From Ursus arctos (taxonomy: Eukaryota; Chordata; Mammalia; Carnivora; Ursidae): 64,000 nucleotides of DNA. The DNA lies in the NCBI RefSeq assembly GCF_023065955.2, contig NW_026622874.1:80498917-80562916 (forward strand), in the 5' to 3' direction. Under the pieces are notes generated by a model. It did no database searches and was not told where the DNA came from. It saw only the letters and a list, made by a program, of their open reading frames with translations. Shown piece by piece: positions 55,441-63,213 of the stretch (within the stretch, counting starts at the first letter, position 1; each line of letters opens with the position of its first letter). Made by a program: the position numbers and the translations under genes.

Positions 55441-57832
55441 TGTACCCCTGCTCACCCATAGCGCACGTGGGGGAAATAACTCAAGGAAGCTGACAGCTCA
55501 CTGCACACTGAAGTCTCTGGGCTGCCTGATTCCCACTGGGGTATGTACAAGTGCGATATGTATTGTGTTCGTATTGCGGTTAGATGATTAACCTGTGACA
55601 AGGTCTGTGGTCATCCTCACGACTGGAAACTAGGGGAAGCTCTCCGTGCATTTTTTATTATCTGCTTTGCGGTTTGGAATGTGCTTAGATAGGCCATGTT
55701 TCGTAAGTCATCCCTGTTTTACTTCTGCTGGTAAACGTGCTATACAGAATCCCTCTCCTTCTACCCTTTCCACAACTATTTTGCATGATCAGAGCTGTTA
55801 GTGTCGTGTCGCAAAACACACTGTGACACTAACTTTCTGAAGGGGGGATGTTAGCGATTATCTGCATGACCGGTGCCCCACAAGCCCTTCGGTTGGGCTT
55901 CTAGGAGCAGGTCGTTTGGTCCGAAGTCACAGTGAGAGCAGGTTTCTTCTCTCATCACACGTTCTCGAGTTTTCCATCGGAAAGCATATACAGTTTTGTG
56001 GATTCCCTAACTTATGCTTCCCATCTTAATTTCCTATTGGACAAAATTACTCTGGAACTCAGTGTGCTGAAATGTCCGAGTGACTGTGTTTTAAGATAAG
56101 CACAGCTGCTGAGTTATAGAAGGGTTATTGGTATCACGTTCCTTTTGGAAAACACTTTTCCAATTCCCCTGTCAGATCACAGGCCCCTAATTCCTCAAGT
56201 GTGTTTGTGGCCATGGCCAGAAACTGCAGAGAGCAGAAGACCCTTGTGTCAGGAAGTGAGGCAGCGTGGGGACAGTCAGGGGCTTGCAGGCAAAGGATTC
56301 ACCTCGAGTGGCTCGGATTCCTGAGAAGAAAGGGCAGTTTCATCACATTCTCTCTCTTGTTAACAAACCAAAATATTCTGTGTGGTTGAGGAGGAAAGAT
56401 GAAGTGTTGTCCAGGATCCCGATGCCTCCGTGTCTGGAGTGTCCTGCCTTCACTAGTTTGCCATGCTCCTTTTTCATCTTTGAAGATGCTACTTCTTGCT
56501 AGTGACCATTGGCAGACATGGTTAGTGATGTTTGGTGACAGTAGGTTATTCCTGTAATATCCATTCCCCTCTCCCCCCTTGTTATAGTTGGCAGCAGTGG
56601 GGAGGGGTCAAGTTCTCTAGCACGGATGCGGCTCTGCTGGAACGTGGTATTGGAGAAGGAGGCAGATGCTGAGAGCTCTTTCTTTGGGTTTCATCTCTTG
56701 GTGTTACAACTTCTGTCTGTCTCACCAAACTATTTTCCTGTCTGTCTGCAGGTGGGTCCAGATGTGAGAGGGTTTCCTCGGCCCACCTGCATGCCCTGCC
56801 CTATGGACCAAACTTTACCAGGCTTCACTGGCTGTGGGCCACCTCAGCCTCCTCCACCTTGGTCGACATGCGGGCCTCCCCTGCCCCTCGTTCCGCCACC
56901 ATGTGGTAAGATGATCTGGATTGCATGATGTGAGTTGTAGCGCGTATTCATCGTGTGACTACATGTGTCGGTGGAGAAGATGTAGAGGAGGTACCACGAG
57001 GCTTTGCAATGCAAGGATCAACCTGAGTGAGGACACAGGAACATTCCTCAACTTTCTGTGGACATCCATTTCGTGGACTGTCTCGTTTCACCATACAGAA
57101 CTGGGCAGCAGGGGTCTGCCATTGAGAAGAAGTGTGACATTGTGCAATAGACAGACATAAAAGCATTGCCCAGGTGCCCTGCACAGACATGATGTTTTGG
57201 GCTCTGGGCTTAATGGAGCACAGTCTTTACATCACTTGCATGTGTGGAGGCCCCAGTTGTCCAGCGTTATTGATTAGTTCTGAAATCATCTCTACTGTGC
57301 GGAGTGGTCATATCCCCAAGGGTGAGGGACTGGTCTCTCCTTTGTCCACAGAGGTCAGCGGAGACCTGTGAGAAACGCTCTGCATCTGGAAGGGACCTGA
57401 GAGTGGGAGAGTAGAACAGGCTGGGGCAGGTGTAGAGCTTTGGCTTGAATCTTGCGTGGCCAACACCCGTCTGAATCCACCTCTGTCTCTTCTAGGGCCT
57501 CGGTCCAATTCAGAAACCTGTGGCGCTCAAGGGGACAAAGGTGGCACCGTGCCCAAGAAGGACCCAGAGAAGGACAAGGTAAATACGGTGGCTGTTTCCA
57601 GTTGTAACCATTTCTGGAATCCTGTTCCTGTCTGGGCAGCACCGTGTCCTGGCCTTGTGTCTGTTGGGTGGGTCATCCAGTTTGTCTGTGGCGTCGTTCA
57701 CCTCTCAAATACAAGCAGTTCACGCAGGGGCTGACAGGCTTCTCCGTTACAAATCATCATCTTTGGGGGCCTCTCCCAAAGCCACAGGTGGTTAGAGGTG
57801 AAGGATGGCAGAACACTCACTGTGTGTGTGTC

Positions 57833-57873
<41 letters not shown>

Positions 57874-60265
57874 TGTACCCCTGCTCACCCATAGCGCACG
57901 TGGGGGAAATAACTCAAGGAAGCTGACAGCTCACTGCACACTGAAGTCTCTGGGCTGCCTGATTCCCACTGGGGTATGTACAGGTGCGATACCTATTGTG
58001 TTCGTATTGCGGTTAGATGATTAACCTGTGACAAGGTCTGTGGTCATCCTCACGACTGGAAACTAGGGGAAGCTCTCCGTGCATTTTTTATTATCTGCTT
58101 TGCGGTTTGGAATGTGCTTAGATAGGCCATGTTTCGTAAGTCATCCCTGTTTTACTTCTGCTGGTAAACGTGCTATACAGAATCCCTCTCCTTCTACCCT
58201 TTCCACAACTATTTTGCATGATCAGAGCTGTTAGTGTCGTGTCGCAAAACACACTGTGACACTAACTTTCTGAAGGGGGGATGTTAGCGATTATCTGCAT
58301 GACCGGTGCCCCACAAGCCCTTCGGTTGGGCTTCTAGGAGCAGGTCGTTTGGTCCGAAGTCACAGTGAGAGCAGGTTTCTTCTCTCATCACACGTTCTCG
58401 AGTTTTCCATCGGAAAGCATATACAGTTTTGTGGATTCCCTAACTTATGCTTCCCATCTTAATTTCCTATTGGACAAAATTACTCTGGAACTCAGTGTGC
58501 TGAAATGTCCGAGTGACTGTGTTTTAAGATAAGCACAGCTGCTGTGTTATAGAAGGGTTATTGGTATCACGTTCCTTTTGGAAAACACTTTTCCAATTCC
58601 CCTGTCAGATCACAGGCCCCTAATTCCTCAAGTGTGTTTGTGGCCATGGCCAGAAACTGCAGAGAGCAGAAGACCCTTGTGTCAGGAAGTGAGGCAGCGT
58701 GGGGACAGTCAGGGGCTTGCAGGCAAAGGATTCACCTCGAGTGGCTCGGATTCCTGAGAAGAAAGGGCAGTTTCATCACATTCTCTCTCTTGTTAACAAA
58801 CCAAAATATTCTGTGTGGTTGAGGAGGAAAGATGAAGTGTTGTCCAGGATCCCGATGCCTCCGTGTCTGGAGTGTCCTGCCTTCACTAGTTTGCCATGCT
58901 CCTTTTTCATCTTTGAAGATGCTACTTCTTGCTAGTGACCATTGGCAGACATGGTTAGTGATGTTTGGTGACAGTAGGTTATTCCTGTAATATCCATTCC
59001 CCTCTCCCCCCTTGTTATAGTTGGCAGCAGTGGGGAGGGGTCAAGTTCTCTAGCACGGATGCGGCTCTGCTGGAACGTGGTATTGGAGAAGGAGGCAGAT
59101 GCTGAGAGCTCTTTCTTTGGGTTTCATCTCTTGGTGTTACAACTTCTGTCTGTCTCACCAAACTATTTTCCTGTCTGTCTGCAGGTGGGTCCGGATGTGA
59201 GAGGGTTTCCTCGGCCCACCTGCATGCCCTGCCCTATGGACCAAACTTTACCAGGCTTCATTGGCTGTGGGCCACCTCAGCCTCCTCCACCTTGGTCGAC
59301 ATGCGGGCCTCCCCTGCCCCTCGTTCCGCCACCATGTGGTAAGATGATCTGGATTGCATGATGTGAGTTGTAGCGCGTATTCATCGTGTGACTACATGTG
59401 TCGGTGGAGAAGATGTAGAGGAGGTACCACGAGGCTTTGCAATGCAAGGATCAACCTGAGTGAGGACACAGGAACATTCCTCAACTTTCTGTGGACATCC
59501 ATTTCGTGGACTGTCTCGTTTCACCATACAGAACTGGGCAGCAGGGGTCTGCCATTGAGAAGAAGTGTGACATTGTGCAATAGACAGACATAAAAGCATT
59601 GCCCAGGTGCCCTGCACAGACATGATGTTTTGGGCTCTGGGCTTAATGGAGCACAGTCTTTACATCACTTGCATGTGTGGAGGCCCCAGTTGTCCAGCGT
59701 TATTGATTAGTTCTGAAATCATCTCTACTGTGCGGAGTGGTCATATCCCCAAGGGTGAGGGACTGGTCTCTCCTTTGTCCACAGAGGTCAGCGGAGACCT
59801 GTGAGAAACGCTCTGCATCTGGAAGGGACCTGAGAGTGGGAGAGTAGAACAGGCTGGGGCAGGTGTAGAGCTTTGGCTTGAATCTTGCGTGGCCAACACC
59901 CGTCTGAATCCACCTCTGTCTCTTCTAGGGCCTCGGTCCAATTCAGAAACCTGTGGCGCTCAAGGGGACAAAGGTGGCACCGTGCCCAAGAAGGACCCAG
60001 AGAAGGACAAGGTAAATACGGTGGCTGTTTCCAGTTGTAACCATTTCTGGAATCCTGTTCCTGTCTGGGCAGCACCGTGTCCTGGCCTTGTGTCTGTTGG
60101 GTGGGTCATCCAGTTTGTCTGTGGCGTCGTTCACCTCTCAAATACAAGCAGTTCACGCAGGGGCTGACAGGCTTCTCCGTTACAAATCATCATCTTTGGG
60201 GGCCTCTCCCAAAGCCACAGGTGGTTAGAGGTGAAGGATGGCAGAACACTAACTGTGTGTGTGTC

Positions 60266-60310
<45 letters not shown>

Positions 60311-62448
60311 TGTACCCCTGCTCACCCATAGCGCACGTGGGGGAAATAACTCAAGGAAGCTGACAGCTCACTGCACACTGAAGTCTCTGGGCTGCCTGAT
60401 TCCCACTGGGGTATGTACAGGTGCGATACGTATTGTGTTCGTATTGCGGTTAGATGATTAACCTGTGACAAGGTCTGTGGTCATCCTCACGACTGGAAAC
60501 TAGGGGAAGCTCTCCGTGCATTTTTTATTATCTGCTTTGCGGTTTGGAATGTGCTTAGATAGGCCATGTTTCGTAAGTCATCCCTGTTTTACTTCTGCTG
60601 GTAAACGTGCTATACAGAATCCCTCTCCTTCTACCCTTTCCACAACTATTTTGCATGATCAGAGCTGTTAGTGTCGTGTCGCAAAACACACTGTGACACA
60701 CACTTTCTGAAGGGGGGATGTTAGCGATTATCTGCATGACCGGTGCCCCACAAGCCCTTCGGTTGGGCTTCTGGGAGCAGGTCGTTTGGTCCGAAGTCAC
60801 AGTGAGAGCAGGTTTCTTCTCTCATCACACGTTCTCGAGTTTTCCATCGGAAAGCATATACAGTTTTGTGGATTCTCTAACTTATGCTTCCCATCTTAAT
60901 TTCCTATTGGACGAAATTACTCTGGAACTCAGTGTGCTGAAATGTCCGAGTGACTGTGTTTTAAGATAAGCACAGCTGCTGAGTTATAGAAGGGTTATTG
61001 GTATCACGTTCCTTTTGGAAAACACTTTTCCAATTCCCCTGTCAGATCACAGGCCCCTAATTCCTCAAGTGTGTTTGTGGCCATGGCCAGAAACTGCAGA
61101 GAGCAGAAGACCCTTGTGTCAGGAAGTGAGGCAGCGTGGGGACAGTCAGGGGCTTGCAGGCAAAGGATTCACCTCGAGTGGCTCGGATTCCTGAGAAGAA
61201 AGGGCAGTTTCATCACATTCTCTCTCTTGTTAACAAACCAAAATATTCTGTGTGGTTGAGGAGGAAAGATGAAGTGTTGTCCAGGATCCCGATGCCTCCG
61301 TGTCTGGAGTGTCCTGCCTTCACTAGTTTGCCATGCTCCTTTTTCATCTTTGAAGATGCTACTTCTTGCTAGTGACCATTGGCAGACATGGTTAGTGATG
61401 TTTGGTGACAGTAGGTTATTCCTGTAATATCCATTCCCCTCTCCCCCCTTGTTATAGTTGGCAGCAGTGGGGAGGGGTCAAGTTCTCTAGCACGGATGCG
61501 GCTCTGCTGGAACGTGGTATTGGAGAAGGAGGCAGATGCTGAGAGCTCTTTCTTTGGGTTTCATCTCTTGGTGTTACAACTTCTGTCTGTCTCACCAAAC
61601 TATTTTCCTGTCTGTCTGCAGGTGGGTCCAGATGTGAGAGGGTTTCCTCGGCCCACCTGCATGCCCTGCCCTATGGACCAAACTTTACCAGACTTCACTG
61701 GCTGTGGGCCACCTCAGCCTCCTCCACCTTGGTCGACATGCGGGCCTCCCCTGCCCCTCGTTCCGCCACCATGTGGTAAGATGATCTGGATTGCATGATG
61801 TGAGTTGTAGCGCGTATTCATCGTGTGACTACATGTGTCGGTGGAGAAGATGTAGAGGAGGTACCACGAGGCTTTGCAATGCAAGGATCAACCTGAGTGA
61901 GGACACAGGAACATTCCTCAACTTTCTGTGGACATCCATTTCGTGGACTGTCTCGTTTCACCATACAGAACTGGGCAGCAGGGGTCTGCCATTGAGAAGA
62001 AGTGTGACATTGTGCAATAGACAGACATAAAAGCATTGCCCAGGTGCCCTGCACAGACATGATGTTTTGGGCTCTGGGCTTAATGGAGCACAGTCTTTAC
62101 ATCACTTGCATGTGTGGAGGCCCCAGTTGTCCAGCGTTATTGATTAGTTCTGAAATCATCTCTACTGTGCGGAGTGGTCATATCCCCAAGGGTGAGGGAC
62201 TGGTCTCTCCTTTGTCCACAGAGGTCAGCGGAGACCTGTGAGAAACGCTCTGCATCTGGAAGGGACCTGAGAGTGGGAGAGTAGAACAGGCTGGGGCAGG
62301 TGTAGAGCTTTGGCTTGAATCTTGCGTGGCCAACACCCGTCTGAATCCACCTCTGTCTCTTCTAGGGCCTCGGTCCAATTCAGAAACCTGTGGCGCTCAA
62401 GGGGACAAAGGTGGCACCGTGCCCAAGAAGGACCCAGAGAAGGACAAG
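844..62448 (+). CDS. Candidate multi-exon gene: 26 in-frame 79-residue Pro/Cys-rich modules (partial at both ends)
   Basis: Every unit carries exon A (154 bp) and exon B (83 bp) with intact AG acceptors and GT donors. Exon A enters in phase 0 and leaves in phase 1; exon B completes the split Gly codon and leaves in phase 0. Joining all 52 exons therefore gives one open frame of 2,054 residues, with no stop or frameshift in any copy. Module layout: residues 1-12 contain VGPDVRGFPRPT; residues 13-60 carry Cys13, 16, 28, 40, 51 and 60, with Cys-Gly-Pro starts at 28, 40 and 51 and a proline run at 33-36 before Trp37; residues 61-79 are Lys/Asp-rich and end KKDPEKDK. About 21 of 79 residues are Pro. 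There is no signal peptide or membrane segment within the module. First and last exons and the promoter are outside the window. Function is unknown. It could instead be a non-coding spliced transcript or a decayed array. Splice use is inferred from sequence only. Confidence 0.5.
998..1587 (+). other. Short intron between exon A and exon B (590 bp, unit 1)
   Basis: Runs from GTAAGA to TCTTCTAG. The first 300 bp are almost invariant between units; the main exception seen is C8411 in unit 4 versus G25431 in unit 11. No repeat family, RNA gene or further exon with paired splice sites is apparent. Short open frames on both strands here are fully contained in the intron and are not called as genes. 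Confidence 0.5.
1588..1670 (+). CDS. Exon B of unit 1 (model for all units)
   Basis: The acceptor tract reads CACCTCTGTCTCTTCTAG, ending at 1587. The donor is GACAAG/GTAAAT at 1670/1671. The exon completes Gly52 and encodes residues 53-79: Pro-Arg-Ser-Asn-Ser-Glu-Thr-Cys, then a Gly-rich stretch, then Lys/Asp/Glu-rich KKDPEKDK. As far as I can see its translation is the same in all 26 units. It splices in phase 0 onto exon A of the next unit, which is what allows the module to repeat indefinitely. Confidence 0.6.
1671..3285 (+). other. Long intron between exon B of unit 1 and exon A of unit 2 (1,615 bp)
   Basis: Holds the GT microsatellite, the unit-typing markers near 2343-2440, and a segment around 2720-3160 with several short open frames. 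None of these has convincing splice sites. Most unit-to-unit differences lie here, including the 34-bp deletion seen in units 3 and 10. No transposable element is recognised. Confidence 0.5.
1913..1978 (+). repeat. Interrupted (TG)n microsatellite, unit 1 (66 bp)
   Basis: An alternating TG tract with fixed interruptions: TCTTG near the start and TTTG near the end. Every unit has it at the same place. Length varies from 44 bp (unit 21) to 66 bp (units 1 and 8). The interruptions differ by unit type: an early GTTTG in units 1-4 and 8-11; shifted by two bases in units 5 and 12; absent in units 6, 13, 15, 17, 19, 21 and 23-26; CTTGGTTGTG in units 14, 16, 18, 20 and 22; and TCTG in unit 7. This makes it a good lineage marker. 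Confidence 0.95.
2443..4865 (+). repeat. Unit 2 (2,423 bp)
   Basis: Exon A 3286-3439, exon B 4030-4112. Ancestral-type exon A. Markers: GTTGTTATAG and GGCAGGAGTG upstream of exon A, short TG tract (48 bp), GTGGGGAAAATAAC, 1-bp loss in GACAAGTCTG. 3' class a. Same markers as unit 9; one difference seen (T3770 here, C20790 there). Confidence 0.97.
4866..7267 (+). repeat. Unit 3 (2,402 bp), with 34-bp deletion
   Basis: Exon A 5675-5828, exon B 6419-6501. Shortest unit type: after TCGAGTGGC at about 5269, 34 bp present in other units are missing. Also CCACCGGAAAG at 4931 and AACAAGCC for AACAAACC. GAGAAATGC after 6290. 3' class a. Pairs with unit 10. Confidence 0.97.
7268..9705 (+). repeat. Unit 4 (2,438 bp)
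   Basis: Exon A 8111-8264, exon B 8855-8937. Exon A codes Gln10 (CCTCAGCCC). Other markers: GGAGGCGTC, GTATCGGAG, CTTGCATGGCC, GAGAAATGC, GATATGTATT, TTGCAGTTAG and GACAAGTCTG. 3' class b: TCGCAAAACAC, ACACACTTTCTGAAGG, TGTTAGCG and CTTCTGGGAGC. Pairs with unit 11. Confidence 0.97.
9706..12146 (+). repeat. Unit 5 (2,441 bp)
   Basis: Exon A 10549-10702, exon B 11293-11375. Exon A: CCG, Arg10, Gly24, Ile26. Has GGACTAAATT near 9837 (ACAAAATT elsewhere). TG tract with a shifted GTGTTTG interruption. 3' class c: TCGCAAAACAC, ACACTAACTTTCTG, TGTTAGCG. No difference from unit 12 noticed. Confidence 0.97.
12147..14586 (+). repeat. Unit 6 (2,440 bp)
   Basis: Exon A 12990-13143, exon B 13734-13816. 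Exon A has silent CCA at Pro3. GATTCCCTAAC near the start, uninterrupted TG tract. 3' class a, unlike its partner unit 13 (class c). The shared 17-kb block therefore ends inside this unit, before 14492. Confidence 0.97.
14587..17020 (+). repeat. Unit 7 (2,434 bp)
   Basis: Exon A 15430-15583, exon B 16174-16256. Private changes: GTCTCTGCTTTGTTCACAG near 16015 (CTCCTTTGTCCACAG elsewhere), TGTAGCGTCG near 16367, and a TCTG interruption of the TG tract. 3' class a. It separates the two copies of the seven-unit block and has no partner in the window. Confidence 0.97.
17021..19462 (+). repeat. Unit 8 (2,442 bp)
   Basis: Exon A 17864-18017, exon B 18608-18690. Same markers as unit 1 (AGGAAAAGG, CTGATAAG, ACTCAGGAAC, 66-bp TG tract), at an offset of exactly 17,020 bp. 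Confidence 0.97.
19463..21885 (+). repeat. Unit 9 (2,423 bp)
   Basis: Exon A 20306-20459, exon B 21050-21132. Copy of unit 2, including GGCAGGAGTG, the short TG tract, GGGGAAAATAAC and GACAAGTCTG. C20790 is the one difference seen. Confidence 0.97.
21886..24287 (+). repeat. Unit 10 (2,402 bp), with 34-bp deletion
   Basis: Exon A 22695-22848, exon B 23439-23521. Copy of unit 3 with the same 34-bp deletion (junction near 22289), CCACCGG and AACAAGCC. Differs at C23179 (T6159 in unit 3). Confidence 0.97.
24288..26723 (+). repeat. Unit 11 (2,436 bp)
   Basis: Exon A 25131-25284 (Gln10), exon B 25875-25957. Copy of unit 4 with four differences seen: A24526, G25431, A26175 (TTAGAGG for TTAGCGG) and a TG tract 2 bp shorter. 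3' class b. Confidence 0.97.
26724..29164 (+). repeat. Unit 12 (2,441 bp)
   Basis: Exon A 27567-27720, exon B 28311-28393. Copy of unit 5 (GGACTAAATT, shifted TG interruption, 3' class c). Offset from unit 5 is 17,018 because of the 2-bp change in unit 11. Confidence 0.97.
29165..31603 (+). repeat. Unit 13 (2,439 bp)
   Basis: Exon A 30008-30161 (CCA at Pro3), exon B 30752-30834. Matches unit 6 through the uninterrupted TG tract (2 bp shorter), then switches to 3' class c by about 31508. This marks the right end of the second 17-kb block copy. Confidence 0.97.
31604..34035 (+). repeat. Unit 14 (2,432 bp)
   Basis: Exon A 32447-32600 (CCA, Gly24, Ile26), exon B 33191-33273. First unit with the CTTGGTTGTG interruption and 3' class d: TCGCAAAACAC with CTTTTGAAGG, TGTTTGCG and GTGCTCCAC. 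Its exon A still resembles unit 13, so it looks like a junction hybrid at the start of the dimer region. Confidence 0.97.
34036..36458 (+). repeat. Unit 15 (2,423 bp)
   Basis: Exon A 34879-35032 (CCG, Gly24, Ile26), exon B 35623-35705. Short uninterrupted TG tract, 3' class c. First of the odd-numbered type in the alternating region. Confidence 0.97.
36459..38890 (+). repeat. Unit 16 (2,432 bp)
   Basis: Exon A 37302-37455 with CCA, Asp24 and Thr26 (AGACTTCACTGG); exon B 38046-38128. TTTCTCTGGG upstream of exon A, CTTGGTTGTG tract, 3' class d. Confidence 0.97.
38891..41313 (+). repeat. Unit 17 (2,423 bp)
   Basis: Exon A 39734-39887 (CCG, Gly24, Ile26), exon B 40478-40560. Same type and length as unit 15, at an offset of 4,855 bp. 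3' class c. Confidence 0.97.
41314..43745 (+). repeat. Unit 18 (2,432 bp)
   Basis: Exon A 42157-42310 (CCA, Asp24, Thr26), exon B 42901-42983. Adds GGGGGACTCTCCC (GGGGGCCTCTCCC elsewhere) and TTCTCTGTTAC, shared with unit 22. 3' class d. Confidence 0.97.
43746..46186 (+). repeat. Unit 19 (2,441 bp)
   Basis: Exon A 44589-44742 (CCG, Gly24, Ile26), exon B 45333-45415. Private GGTCATCTCCCC near 45145; GTACAAGTGCGATATG near 45826 shared with unit 23. Long uninterrupted TG tract, 3' class c. Confidence 0.97.
46187..48618 (+). repeat. Unit 20 (2,432 bp)
   Basis: Exon A 47030-47183 (CCA, Asp24, Thr26), exon B 47774-47856. Like unit 16 but with TTTCTTTGGG upstream of exon A. CTTGGTTGTG tract, 3' class d. 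Confidence 0.97.
48619..51039 (+). repeat. Unit 21 (2,421 bp)
   Basis: Exon A 49462-49615 (CCG, Gly24, Ile26), exon B 50206-50288. Shortest TG tract (44 bp). 3' class c. Confidence 0.97.
50531..50574 (+). repeat. Shortest (TG)n tract of the array, unit 21 (44 bp)
   Basis: Same location in the unit as 1913-1978 but 22 bp shorter. It has the TCTTG and terminal TTTG interruptions but no internal GTTTG. It accounts for nearly all of the length difference between units 21 and 1. Confidence 0.95.
51040..53471 (+). repeat. Unit 22 (2,432 bp)
   Basis: Exon A 51883-52036 (CCA, Asp24, Thr26), exon B 52627-52709. Shares GGGGGACTCTCCC with unit 18, 9,726 bp upstream. 3' class d. Confidence 0.97.
53472..55908 (+). 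repeat. Unit 23 (2,437 bp), mosaic exon A
   Basis: Exon A 54315-54468 combines CCG at Pro3 with Asp24/Thr26 and a private silent TGT at Cys40. Exon B 55059-55141. GATTCCCTAAC at its start, unlike the other units that follow class d. Shares GTACAAGTGCGATATG with unit 19. 3' class c. Confidence 0.97.
55909..58341 (+). repeat. Unit 24 (2,433 bp), mosaic exon A
   Basis: Exon A 56752-56905 combines CCA with Gly24 and Thr26, the only copy with this pairing. Exon B 57496-57578. GATACCTATTG near 57988 as in units 1-3. 3' class c. Confidence 0.97.
58342..60778 (+). repeat. Unit 25 (2,437 bp)
   Basis: Exon A 59185-59338 (CCG, Gly24, Ile26), exon B 59929-60011. GCTGCTGTGTTATAG near 58543 (GAGTTATAG elsewhere) and private AACACTAACTG near 60250. 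3' class b with CTTCTGGGAGC, as in units 4 and 11. Confidence 0.97.
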
Positions 62449-62702
62449 GTAAATACGGTGGCTGTTTCCAGTTGTAACCATTTCTGGAATCCTGTTCCTG
62501 TCTGGGCAGCACCGTGTCCTGGCCTTGTGTCTGTTGGGTGGGTCATCCAGTTTGTCTGTGGCGTCGTTCACCTCTCAAATACAAGCAGTTCACGCAGGGG
62601 CTGACAGGCTTCTCTGTTACAAATCATCATCTTTGGGGGACTCTCCCAAAGCCACAGGTGGTTAGAGGTGAAGGATGGCAGAACACTCACTGTGTGTGTG
62701 TC

Positions 62703-62745
<43 letters not shown>

Positions 62746-63213
62746 TGTACCCCTGCTCACCCATAGCGCACGTGGGGGAAATAACTCAAGGAAGCTGACA
62801 GCTCACTGCACACTGAAGTCTCTGGGCTGCCTGATTCCCACTGGGGTATGTACAGGTGCGATACCTATTGTGTTCGTATTGCGGTTAGATGATTAACCTG
62901 TGACAAGGTCTGTGGTCATCCTCACGACTGGAAACTAGGGGAAGCTCTCCGTGCATTTTTTATTATCTGCTTTGCGGTTTGGAATGTGCTTAGATAGGCC
63001 ATGTTTCGTAAGTCATCCCTGTTTTACTTCTGCTGGTAAACGTGCTATACAGAATCCCTCTCCTTCTACCCTTTCCACAACTATTTTGCATGATCAGAGC
63101 TGTTAGTGTCGTGTCGCAAAACACACTGTGACACTAACTTTCTGAAGGGGGGATGTTAGCGATTATCTGCATGACCGGTGCCCCACAAGCCCTTCGGTTG
63201 GGCTTCTAGGAGC
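60779..63213 (+). repeat. Unit 26 (2,435 bp)
   Basis: Exon A 61622-61775 (CCA, Asp24, Thr26), exon B 62366-62448. GGACGAAATT near 60911, GGGGGACTCTCCC as in units 18 and 22, but an uninterrupted TG tract. 3' class c. Confidence 0.97.

Larger units (their letters stand above)
31604..55908 (+). repeat. Dimeric higher-order repeat region (units 14-23)
   Basis: Two unit types alternate. Even units (14, 16, 18, 20, 22) have the CTTGGTTGTG tract, 3' class d, and Asp24/Thr26 (except unit 14). Odd units have an uninterrupted tract, class c, and Gly24/Ile26 (except unit 23). Dimer periods are 4,855, 4,855, 4,873 and 4,853 bp. Units 18/22 and 19/23 share extra markers at 9,726 bp, a weaker four-unit period. 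Confidence 0.88.
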
